Source: a virus
Direction: 5' to 3' (one strand)
Length of the DNA stretch: 64,000 nucleotides
IMG/VR virus record: IMGVR_UViG_3300034101_001153
Location: 1-64,000 of that record
Position numbers and translations under genes: made by a program. A model generated the notes under the pieces. The model was given only the letters and a program-made list of their open reading frames with translations, did no database searches and was not told where the DNA came from. Each line of letters begins with the position of its first letter. The first letter of the stretch is position 1. Shown one piece after another: positions 56,701-64,000 of the stretch.

Positions 56701-58183
56701 TGTGCTGTGCAACTACAGAACCTGTAAATAGTCCACTTTGGGCTGTTATGTTTCCTGTTATTGAAGCACTAGTTGCTACAAGCCCACCTGTTGATGTTAC
56801 TCTAAATGGTGCATTAGTAGGTGTAGCACTGCCAGCCCAAAGTCTAAAGTTTGCATCTGAAGATGAGAGTTCTACTACATTTTGACCAGTACCAAGAATA
56901 ATATCTCCTGTACTTACAATGCTTGCATTCGTACCAGAAAGAATACTAGCAGAAAGCCCCCAGCCAGCAATAGTTCCTGTTGATGCAGTTATATGTTGAG
57001 CAACAACAGAGCCTGTAAATCTACCAGATGTTGCAGTAATATCACCTGTAATAGAAGCAGATGTAGCACGCATATTGCCAAATTGATCTACGGAAAAAAT
57101 TGTTGGATTGCCAAGTCTGAATCCTCCAGAAGAAGACACAATTACAGAAGCAGTAGATAGTTGATTTCTTGAAAGATTAAATCCACCTACATTTCCAACT
57201 GATGCAGTAATATTCGTAGCATTTATACTGCCAGTTACTGTTAGTGTGCTACCGCTCCATACCACATTATTAGCAGAGCCACCGACCCCAAACTGCCCAT
57301 CAGAATACCAATAGTTGTTGGCATCAATATAGATACCGTCGTTAGTACCATTTACGTCATTTGAAATTCTAAGAAGAGTTGGACTTGCTCCAACCTGTAA
57401 AGAGTTTACTGTAACTGGTGCAAGAATATTTACAGAGGCACCAATAGTTACCGCCGACCCATTGTAGACTATTCCACTAGATCCCCCAACATCTAATGTG
57501 GTGGCAGTAAGAGCGCCTGAAATAGATGCTCCTGTAGCACTTAATTCCCCTGCATAATTAACTCTAAATGGTGCTGTGGCACGACCAGTAAATGGAGATC
57601 CAGAGAATATTGCTATGTCTGATCCAGTAAATGCTGATGGAGCGTAGAATCCAACACTAGCATTACTTAAAAGATTTGCTCCAATTTCCCATCCAGATTC
57701 ACTATCCCCTATGTATCCAGATGTAGCCTCAATTCTTCCACGCACTGCGACATTGGTAAAAATTGCATTACCTTCTTGGCTGATATACCAACCAGCAGAC
57801 CCAAGTGTTTTATCAGAAAAGTCTTCTTTTATAACTACTACTTGAGTAGCAGAAGATGCATAAGTAACACTTTTAGTTTCTTCTGAATCTACATAATATA
57901 ATGTTGTTTCTCCAGTATATGATCCTAATTCAAGTAGGGGGTCTTGTTTCGATACACTAAGAATTGGATAAAAAACATACTCTGACCCAGAAGATATTCC
58001 TAGTAGTTGTCCAGCAATTACATCAGAAACAGAAACGCTTGCGGGACCACCAGAAATCCACCCATCAAAATTATTGGAGGCTATTGCCTTTGTCATAAAT
58101 CTTACTATGCCAGAGTCATCCTCATATCCCATGATAGGAGTATTGTTAACAAACTCATCTGGTGTTCCGTAAGATTCTGCCAT
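53783..58183 (-). CDS. Long tail fibre/tailspike protein with repeats and S74 chaperone
   Basis: 1466 residues from ATG 58183, with GGAG six bases upstream; the frame further upstream lies in the neighbouring gene. An N-terminal virion-binding part is followed by repeated modules, each with IAGFTLxNNQMSTASVxVSSSGGFRLGNP and FSVDQFGNLxATSASI units. A carbohydrate-binding-like jelly-roll segment is near residues 950-1110. The last ~105 residues from SDYRLKKNI are a peptidase S74 self-cleaving chaperone. It probably recognises or degrades a surface glycan. Confidence 0.88.
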   Translation of the reverse strand: MAESYGTPDEFVNNTPIMGYEDDSGIVRFMTKAIASNNFDGWISGGPASVSVSDVIAGQLLGISSGSEYVFYPILSVSKQDPLLELGSYTGETTLYYVDSEETKSVTYASSATQVVVIKEDFSDKTLGSAGWYISQEGNAIFTNVAVRGRIEATSGYIGDSESGWEIGANLLSNASVGFYAPSAFTGSDIAIFSGSPFTGRATAPFRVNYAGELSATGASISGALTATTLDVGGSSGIVYNGSAVTIGASVNILAPVTVNSLQVGASPTLLRISNDVNGTNDGIYIDANNYWYSDGQFGVGGSANNVVWSGSTLTVTGSINATNITASVGNVGGFNLSRNQLSTASVIVSSSGGFRLGNPTIFSVDQFGNMRATSASITGDITATSGRFTGSVVAQHITASTGTIAGWGLSASILSGTNASIVSTGDIILGTGQNVVELSSSDANFRLWAGSATPTNAPFRVTSTGGLVATSASITGNITAQSGLFTGSVVAQHITASTGTIAGFTLANNQMSTSSVVVSSSGGFRLGNPAVFSVDQFGNLVANTASISGRINATSGSFSGDITASAGRFVGAVSVSSSGAIFAGSSVDSGQRTVLNASGLFGFHSNGLEAFALPVSGSPRLGTFRIIPTGIVSQSASNANMIYGNVDSSGSVTDGIVIRGFRSVGASAAIYNVQNGVATSYSTGNGFYVDENARFKLKGATGSLAFDGTDLYIDGNINARSGNFTGSVRAQHITASVGSIAGFTLSNNQMSTASVVVSSSGGFRLGNPTIFSVDQFGNLRATSASITGNITANSGQFTGSISAQHITASVGSIAGFTLANNQMSTASVIVSSSGGFRLGNPTVFSVNQFGNLVANSASIIGNINAQSGSFTGTLGVFGSGKILAQSSISNQRIEFDSTDLVGYSVSDSKLFKLTTGDSASTITNGGFDTGSTSPWRTFWGYFGVPNSATIDSSIYYSGGYSIKTSQSPGYSTAIDQNISLVPGQEYIISAWVRSASNLSISSNDFIDIWILSSSAITYPDYFQSGSTVITSILGATELTANTWTKVSGRFTPRSSIDLYNSIHLRTTTTSASTTVWWDSVDVSLSNNYSEIAGFKFNDGMLFTDALEINADGKIIVGQLGSETTSGGESNSASGILGISGTNPSYRLWVGNVDPTKSLMNITPTGTININSGGDLILSSSPVGTSDADLSKLSFRRNNSSTNQARVEYVPSSSWMNVGIATGADTFRQLRLTAGTTGSITLRGTVMGLDSNFVLDQTNTRIGIGTLSPTNTLTVVGTASISSTLSTGGNTTITGGLLSTNRNVGGAAERGLRINSTNNYTTNWNAIEFQRNGVDLGFIRVASAAGAPTLVSASDYRLKKNIEDDTRDFSNIINSLRPVTFEWKNIENTGKTYGFIAHEVQKYIPEAVGGIKDDVDENGEIIPQDLTQQPFVYYLVGAFKEALKDIDILKQRVLQLESIIERNNNV

Positions 58184-58194
58184 TATATCTCCTA

Positions 58195-59067
58195 TTATAC
58201 TGGCCTTGAAGCCTTTTTCCAAATTGGATTATTGCTGTCATCTAATTGAAGCCAGGTCCCACTCCAAGTATTATCTTTATTTTTTATATATCTAGCAATA
58301 GCAACATAAAACTCAATATTATTACCATTTGCATTGTCAAAAAAACTTGCATACGCCTGCTTATTCCCAAATGCATCAATCACTGCTGAATAGGATGGTG
58401 GATTTGATCCAATTGCAGTTTTATCATTCATAAGTTTTTTTTCTGTTCCTGTAGTGATTGGGTCAGAACTTTGAGAATATGCAAATATAGCAATATCTTT
58501 TGCATATTCATTATAAAGAAATGTATTAATATAATTATTTTCTAAAGAAATTCTATATCTTTTGCCCGTCGCTATTTTAATAATTTCTTTAATAGAATTA
58601 ACTGATGGATTTAAAGAGCCAGACCCCACACCCACCCTTGATTTTTCAACCTCTATCGAAACATATGGGAGTTTTTGATCTTTAGATGTTATTCTATAGT
58701 TTCGATTATTTAGCGAAGCAAGTGGGCCGCTTGATGCAGTAACATTCATTAGATCATTAACTCTGATTGAAGTAGGAGAAGAATTTAGTTTAATCGTAAC
58801 CTTATTAGTAGTACGATTTCCTTTTATTGCTTCAGATTTATAACTTGAAATTCTATATTCAGTGCCCTGGTAGGATTCTACTGATTGTACTTGAAATTCC
58901 GACGTAACATTAACAAAATCTATTCTTCTTGGATACTTTGGTATGCTTACTGTTATTAAGTCAGATAACTGTTCATCGAACATTTCTGAGGCCAGGTTAA
59001 ATTGCCAAATTTCTCCAGAATTAATCTTTTTAACATCGTTTCCACTTAAAGATATTTTTGTAGACAT
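58195..59067 (-). CDS. Tail/baseplate structural protein
   Basis: 290 residues, beta-rich, starting MSTKISLSGNDVKKINSGEIWQF. No enzyme motifs. The context between the long tail protein genes and the fibre indicates a baseplate or fibre-attachment role. Specific function unknown. Confidence 0.6.
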   Translation of the reverse strand: MSTKISLSGNDVKKINSGEIWQFNLASEMFDEQLSDLITVSIPKYPRRIDFVNVTSEFQVQSVESYQGTEYRISSYKSEAIKGNRTTNKVTIKLNSSPTSIRVNDLMNVTASSGPLASLNNRNYRITSKDQKLPYVSIEVEKSRVGVGSGSLNPSVNSIKEIIKIATGKRYRISLENNYINTFLYNEYAKDIAIFAYSQSSDPITTGTEKKLMNDKTAIGSNPPSYSAVIDAFGNKQAYASFFDNANGNNIEFYVAIARYIKNKDNTWSGTWLQLDDSNNPIWKKASRPV

Positions 59068-60048
59068 TTATATTCCCCCGCTGAAATTAATCAACAGGGA
59101 GTATTGAATGGCTACTGGAATAGATGCTGGTTTTTGTATTGGTGTGGCTAGAACAGCCCTTGATATCATTCCAAATGTTGTATCTGTTAAATATGTCCCA
59201 ACATCTGAACGAATTGCATCGATAGCAATCGTTGATGCCGTTCCATTCCAGAATCTTACAGATGTAATGTTCTCCCATGATGGTGATCCAGTAATGCTTG
59301 CAGAACCCTTTTGTGCTGTTAATATCCTATATCCTGAAGCAGATGGAATGTCGAAAGATAAAGTATAGTGATTTGATGAATCTGTCATAAATCTTGTATA
59401 GAAAAGTCCAGAAGCGGTGTCATGTGATTTAAAAAATGCAAACTTAAAAAGATCTTGTGATGAGTATGATGATAGAAAAGATAAGGAATTGTCGTCTGTA
59501 ATTTTTTCTATATAGTTAGATGTGCCGTCGCCGTTTCCTGGCATTGAAAGAACCGATGTTCCAATTCTAGCACTAGCAGAAACAGTTAATGAAGCAGTTG
59601 ACGCACTACCATTCTTTATAAATAAATCTATTTGATCAAAGTCAAATAGCGTAGATCCATCAACAGTAATTGTTGAATCAACATTGGTGGATGGATATAC
59701 TGCTACTTCTCGTATTTCATATTGATATGGGTCTACTATTTCTCCATAAAAAACAATAGCGTCATTACTATTGATGGCATCAAATGTGTTACCGACCGCT
59801 TTTGTTCTTCCTATTTCAAACCCCAATGTGTTATTGGTTATTAGAGTTGATGCTGAATTAAGAGTATTTGGAGTAGAATCGATTCCAAACGCTATTGAAT
59901 CTACAAAGTTGGGTATAATTCCCATCAATGATTTAATTACGATGGCTCGGCCTGCGGAAGTAAGAGCATTTTTCTGCTCTCCTATCAATTCCCCATTGGC
60001 ATAAAATCTATAAATTCCATCAATAGATTTTATATCATCTTCATGCAT
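59068..60048 (-). CDS. Tail/baseplate structural protein
   Basis: 326 residues. The start GIYRFYANGELIGEQKNALTSAGRAIVIKSLMG resembles phage proteins placed between tail and fibre genes. It then has a Ser/Thr-rich jelly-roll-like part. One-base spacing from the next gene. Function inferred from position. Confidence 0.6.
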   Translation of the reverse strand: MHEDDIKSIDGIYRFYANGELIGEQKNALTSAGRAIVIKSLMGIIPNFVDSIAFGIDSTPNTLNSASTLITNNTLGFEIGRTKAVGNTFDAINSNDAIVFYGEIVDPYQYEIREVAVYPSTNVDSTITVDGSTLFDFDQIDLFIKNGSASTASLTVSASARIGTSVLSMPGNGDGTSNYIEKITDDNSLSFLSSYSSQDLFKFAFFKSHDTASGLFYTRFMTDSSNHYTLSFDIPSASGYRILTAQKGSASITGSPSWENITSVRFWNGTASTIAIDAIRSDVGTYLTDTTFGMISRAVLATPIQKPASIPVAIQYSLLINFSGGI

Positions 60049-60062
60049 GACGCTCCTTATCG

Positions 60063-60512
60063 CTATGTCTTTTGTTTAGGAGATGCTGTATGAATTTTCA
60101 AATCATCAGCACCCAGACCATCGTAATCTAAAGAAAGTGTTATTTCGGCATCTCCTCTACTATTATATATGAAATTGAACATTTTTAGATATTCTGGATA
60201 ATCAGAATTTGGGAGACCAGCAAAATTATACCCTACTGCCAGCCGTGATCTAATTTCATTTACTATGTCGGTAAACTGGTTTCTTATAAAATTAGACTGT
60301 CTTGGAATATCAATTTCATCTTCTGGAATGAAATTTATAGTGTCATAGTTAACATCTAAAACGAGTATGCCTTTCATGCTGTCGATAAGTTCTTTAGTCA
60401 GCCTTTCTGTTTCTTCTTTTACCAATTTTTTAATGTTTGGCATACCTATTGGGTCATTAGATTTATCTGGCTGATCTTCATCTGTATTATTTCGTCCTGG
60501 ATTTCTTGGCAT
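60063..60512 (-). CDS. Small tail-module protein
   Basis: 149 residues. A Pro/Asn/Asp-rich N-terminus, a helical NIKKLVKEETERLTKELIDSM segment, then a beta part. Coupled to the minor tail gene by TAATG. Function unknown. Confidence 0.55.
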   Translation of the reverse strand: MPRNPGRNNTDEDQPDKSNDPIGMPNIKKLVKEETERLTKELIDSMKGILVLDVNYDTINFIPEDEIDIPRQSNFIRNQFTDIVNEIRSRLAVGYNFAGLPNSDYPEYLKMFNFIYNSRGDAEITLSLDYDGLGADDLKIHTASPKQKT

Positions 60513-63500
60513 TATGACTCACCTACCTGTATAAGAGTTACTTTCATAGATGGGCCTTCTTCAGAAACTGATCTATTTATTTCAGATACAATAAATACAG
60601 AATTACTAAATATTGAATTGTCCATATTATATCCTCTATCGGAGGAAAAGACTCTAACCTTGTCCCCTAATTCGATAAGTGGATTAGGAAACATCTCTAG
60701 TGATATCTTGAATCTTTGATTACTGCAATTCTTTAAAATCCATTTCATAAGTTTATCTGCTTGATCAATACTTTGGATATAAGTACTATCTATATTAAAT
60801 CCTTTAATACCATATACAGATTTATTGAATTCTATGTCTGTTGATTTTGTTCCGTCCTCATCTATTTTTTTGTATATGCTATCTACTGTTATGTTGCCCG
60901 TGCTTAATTCTTCTAATTGAGGCCCCAAAATCCATAAAGGAAGATCATCTTCATCTACAATTCTAATTGCAGTATTAGACGTATTGACAACAACAACTTC
61001 TGCTCCAAAGGGAGTATATCTTTGTTTTTTAATCATATACTGTGGATTAACTCTTGATATATCTATTAGTTTAGAAAAGAGTACTGGCGAATTATATCTT
61101 GGCTCATACTTTTTAACCTGTCTAACAATTTTACCAAAATCATTGTAATATAGCCTAAATCTATTTTTAAATAAGTAATGCGTACTCTGAGGAATACTTC
61201 CTCTCTGCACTAATTCATCAAACTCTACATTGGCTTTGAATATGCTTTCATTTGCGCCAGCCTTATTTGTTTTTGCTGCGGCATAAATATTTTCATATAT
61301 GGCCTCAGAATCATTTCTAACAAACATGAATACATTTTTCTTGTCTTTAAAGTATCTAGTAGGGACCTTATCTTGAATCTTTTTCTTTGGGCTTATGTCT
61401 CGTCCACCATAGTATATTTTAAATTCTACGCCTTTATTGGCATATTCCATTCTTATTTCTAGATCAAACACTGGGTCTCCAGGATTATTTTCTCCAGCGA
61501 CTACTTGAGCATCAAGATTCGAAACTGTGTATGATTTTACTTGTGCAGTTGCTAATAAATTAGGTTTGATCTTTCCATCTTTAGCCTCTAATTTATAAAA
61601 TCTTAAATTATTTTTAAATGCTTCCTTAGCAGCAAAATCTTTACCGGACCCTAAAGTTTCTACTTCAAGGAAGTACCCTGAGTTTATAATTGTTTTTCCG
61701 CCCTGCCTTTTCATGTCAAGGCCGATTCCTACTCCAGCAATAGAAGAATTTGTTGTCATCTGAGTCTGGTTTCCTTTAGTATTTTTTCTGGCGGAGTATA
61801 GTCTCATTGTCGTTCCAACAATATTTGGAGTAAATTCTAGATCTATCTTTTGACCGTAGACAAACCTTTCTCCAAGAGTATAGACATAGGGGTCAAACTC
61901 CGATCCAGGAACAAGGTCATCTACTTTATCATCAATTTTATTTTGTGCAGATAATACTTGATTGTCTGATCCAGCATTTAATGCTTTTCGATCCTCTAGA
62001 GGAGATCTATTTCCTATAAGTCTTAAATATCCAAGATACGTTTTATAGTTTTCTTTTGGAAGTTTGAGGGCTCTTTTTATCTTTTGTATACCAGATATTT
62101 TGGAAAAGTCATACAGCACAGTTATTTTAGGAAATCTTCCTGGGGCTTCTACGTTTGGTTTTCCACCAATTATTATACTAAATCTATCATTTTTTTCTAG
62201 TCCAGTGGAATTTTCATTAAATGCTTTATGTGCTGCAACCTTAGTCCCAAATTGTGCCCTTCCATCTCCATCAACTATATAAGAATAGGTTCCGTCATCA
62301 TTACTATTATCTATTCTAAATCTTACATAATTTACCAATGCTATTGGAACTATAGACCCTCTTAATTCAGATTTATTAATAAAATTATTTAAATCTTCTC
62401 TACTAAAAAATACTTTTGGAACCGTAGAGCCATTGACAGAATATGCTATTCCATTATATTCAATGATTTCACTATCTACCATTACATATCCAGACATTGT
62501 AGGAAATGTATATATTTCATTTCTATCAAGATACATGAGTAGTGATTGCTGTTTGGCTGAATTTGTTGTTGCTTCCTGGACCATTATCTTGATGGCCTCA
62601 TGCTGATCTATGGCATCAATTGGTGATGTGTATAAATTTTTAACTCTTGTACTAGAAATATCTTTTAGAAGATTGGCTGCTCCTAGAACAGATTCATTAT
62701 CAGATCCTGGTGACCAGACTTTACTAAATGTATAGTTGTATCCAGTTCCAACTAAAGAGTTGGCTGGCATATCATCTAATATATTTTTAGGAATAGCATC
62801 CTCTAATATAGATGTTCCTGGAGACTTTCTAATTCCATAGGAATGATATGTTATTGTTCCCTCAGTCACTGGATCAATTTTTTCTTCCTGTGCTGTTATA
62901 ACATTTGGCTTGTATCCATTAATATATGAATATTCTGTATTTGATGTAGTATATTTGTCATCATATATCGCCCAGAAGTCTGTTCCTCCGCTTGTCGTAC
63001 TGGTAGATTCATTAATTCTTTCAGTATTACAAACTCTTTCTTTGGTAAGAACATTGAGGTTACCAACAGCATCGATGAACATCGCTGATTGAGTCGCCAC
63101 TGCTATATTTTCTAAAACCTCAGCAACGGTTTGCTCTCTATTACAAAAAAAGTTTTTTATTAAAGTATCCTCGTCGGTGGCATCAGAATTGGATTGTTTA
63201 AATTCATATCCAGTAATTCCAAGATTATCTAAAAGCATAAGAATAAGTACGGAAAAGGGTATTCCCTTTGATGTAATTGTAGCCAAATCGACCGCATTTG
63301 TTTCTTGAAATATCCTCATCCTATCTGATAATGAAACATTTGCTGTGTAGTCTTCACCAATGTCCCAAGAATCTGAATACATTACTTTTAGGGGAACATT
63401 AGAAGATGACACTGTTTGATAGAATCTGAACTCAACATCGGGGGTTAAAAGATGCTGGGCTGCCGCGCTTCCAGATAAAAGGAATGTTTGACTTTCATTT

Positions 63501-64000
63501 GAAAGCATGACATTGCCATTTGAAGAAACAATTTTTCCTACTGGGAGGCCAAACTCGCCTTCTGCAATTGATGAATTAAATGAAAAACTTTCTGTATATG
63601 CAGAAACATCTGCTTCCAATCTTGGCGACATTTCAATAAGTTCTAATGATGATCTAAACTTTCTAGAGACATTAGATATGGTTGCAATAACTGGAGACAT
63701 TTCAATAACTCTTAACCTTATTCCTTTTATTAGTTTTGTTTGAGTTGATGGAGAGGATATCTCGCTAAGATTAGTTATTCTATTTACAGTTTTTGTCCAA
63801 AAAGCAGTATTGTTGTAATAAATTTCTAATTTGCCATTTACCCAGTCTGTTGCTGATGTGCCATTATAAACTTGCTGCCAGGAACTTCCAACTAATATAT
63901 CAACATAGAAGTTTTCTGGAACAGAAACATGATTTTGAACAGATATCAATATTTTATTACATGGAAATGAGTTCTCGTACACAACAAATGGATTGGCGTT
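60512..64000 (-). CDS. Minor tail protein, incomplete at the window edge
   Basis: At least 1162 residues; the frame stays open to position 64000, so the start lies outside. A GTG at 63982 is not needed as a start. Mixed alpha/beta with long beta-rich stretches. Size and place next to fibre genes suggest a tail-tip or baseplate hub component. No enzymatic motif seen. Confidence 0.65.
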   Translation of the reverse strand, partial: NANPFVVYENSFPCNKILISVQNHVSVPENFYVDILVGSSWQQVYNGTSATDWVNGKLEIYYNNTAFWTKTVNRITNLSEISSPSTQTKLIKGIRLRVIEMSPVIATISNVSRKFRSSLELIEMSPRLEADVSAYTESFSFNSSIAEGEFGLPVGKIVSSNGNVMLSNESQTFLLSGSAAAQHLLTPDVEFRFYQTVSSSNVPLKVMYSDSWDIGEDYTANVSLSDRMRIFQETNAVDLATITSKGIPFSVLILMLLDNLGITGYEFKQSNSDATDEDTLIKNFFCNREQTVAEVLENIAVATQSAMFIDAVGNLNVLTKERVCNTERINESTSTTSGGTDFWAIYDDKYTTSNTEYSYINGYKPNVITAQEEKIDPVTEGTITYHSYGIRKSPGTSILEDAIPKNILDDMPANSLVGTGYNYTFSKVWSPGSDNESVLGAANLLKDISSTRVKNLYTSPIDAIDQHEAIKIMVQEATTNSAKQQSLLMYLDRNEIYTFPTMSGYVMVDSEIIEYNGIAYSVNGSTVPKVFFSREDLNNFINKSELRGSIVPIALVNYVRFRIDNSNDDGTYSYIVDGDGRAQFGTKVAAHKAFNENSTGLEKNDRFSIIIGGKPNVEAPGRFPKITVLYDFSKISGIQKIKRALKLPKENYKTYLGYLRLIGNRSPLEDRKALNAGSDNQVLSAQNKIDDKVDDLVPGSEFDPYVYTLGERFVYGQKIDLEFTPNIVGTTMRLYSARKNTKGNQTQMTTNSSIAGVGIGLDMKRQGGKTIINSGYFLEVETLGSGKDFAAKEAFKNNLRFYKLEAKDGKIKPNLLATAQVKSYTVSNLDAQVVAGENNPGDPVFDLEIRMEYANKGVEFKIYYGGRDISPKKKIQDKVPTRYFKDKKNVFMFVRNDSEAIYENIYAAAKTNKAGANESIFKANVEFDELVQRGSIPQSTHYLFKNRFRLYYNDFGKIVRQVKKYEPRYNSPVLFSKLIDISRVNPQYMIKKQRYTPFGAEVVVVNTSNTAIRIVDEDDLPLWILGPQLEELSTGNITVDSIYKKIDEDGTKSTDIEFNKSVYGIKGFNIDSTYIQSIDQADKLMKWILKNCSNQRFKISLEMFPNPLIELGDKVRVFSSDRGYNMDNSIFSNSVFIVSEINRSVSEEGPSMKVTLIQVGES

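Noticed and set aside
1-64000. Insertion sequences, integrase, attachment sites, CRISPR arrays
   Set aside because: No transposase or integrase motifs, flanking duplications or regular spacer arrays were seen.

Overview
The window looks like about half of the genome of a large, AT-rich tailed phage (Caudoviricetes) that infects an actinobacterium. Direct signs of a phage are both terminase subunits, long tail and fibre genes, two fibre proteins ending in a peptidase S74 chaperone domain, a full replication module, HNH endonucleases and a tRNA cluster. Signs of an actinobacterial host are a WhiB-like iron-sulphur protein, a DUF7455-type protein, a DUF732-type lipoprotein, an Lsr2-like RGR motif, and a tmRNA whose tag ends AFALAA as in Streptomyces. 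The base composition is far below that of most cultured actinobacteria, so a low-GC (for example freshwater) host is possible. That is inference.

Layout. Positions 1-5603 (+ strand) hold tRNA-Glu, a probable tRNA-Trp, tRNA-Asp, a DUF932 gene with its own promoter, and a tightly overlapping run of at least 16 very small, mostly acidic proteins, including a tandem duplicate pair. Positions 5604-6320 are an almost gene-free, AT-rich stretch between converging gene blocks. It has six DnaA-box-like sites and three of five copies of a two-part repeat, so it is the best origin candidate. From 6321 to the right end everything is on the - strand.

Reading the - strand blocks by coordinate: 6321-11384 are small genes with a GMP reductase/IMP dehydrogenase homologue, a pyrimidine-dimer glycosylase-like protein and an HAD phosphatase. 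Positions 11381-24397 are a compact glycan island: Gmd and Fcl (GDP-L-fucose synthesis), a ColD-like dehydratase with His in place of the PLP lysine, a sugar aminotransferase, two other SDR sugar enzymes, a methyltransferase and seven or more glycosyltransferases, including GT10 and GT11 fucosyltransferase types. Positions 24394-26232 hold small genes, WhiB and a deaminase that seems to start at AUA. Positions 26294-30790 are fibre genes. At 30803-31025 is a tmRNA that overlaps the end of a glycosyltransferase gene. Positions 32218-34993 hold seven tRNA or tRNA-like genes, a secreted lysozyme-like protein and a lipoprotein. Positions 35080-39095 hold a SpoU methyltransferase, an HNH protein and the terminase subunits. 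Positions 39088-52709 are replication and recombination: RuvC-like, Cas4-like nuclease, RecA, MazG, a bacterial-type DNA polymerase III alpha, an SSB, a DnaG-like primase and a DnaB-like helicase. Positions 52730-64000 are tail and fibre genes that run off the window.

How the parts fit. The phage brings its own replisome core, nucleotide supply and clean-up enzymes, and translation support (nine or ten tRNAs, a tmRNA, an RNA methyltransferase). The glycan island can plausibly make GDP-fucose and a 3,6-dideoxyhexose and transfer them, most likely to virion proteins or the host surface; the target cannot be read from sequence. The most unusual items are the tmRNA-gene overlap, the His-substituted ColD-like enzyme beside Gmd and Fcl, the origin-like region with its repeat, the AUA-start deaminase and two irregular tRNAs.
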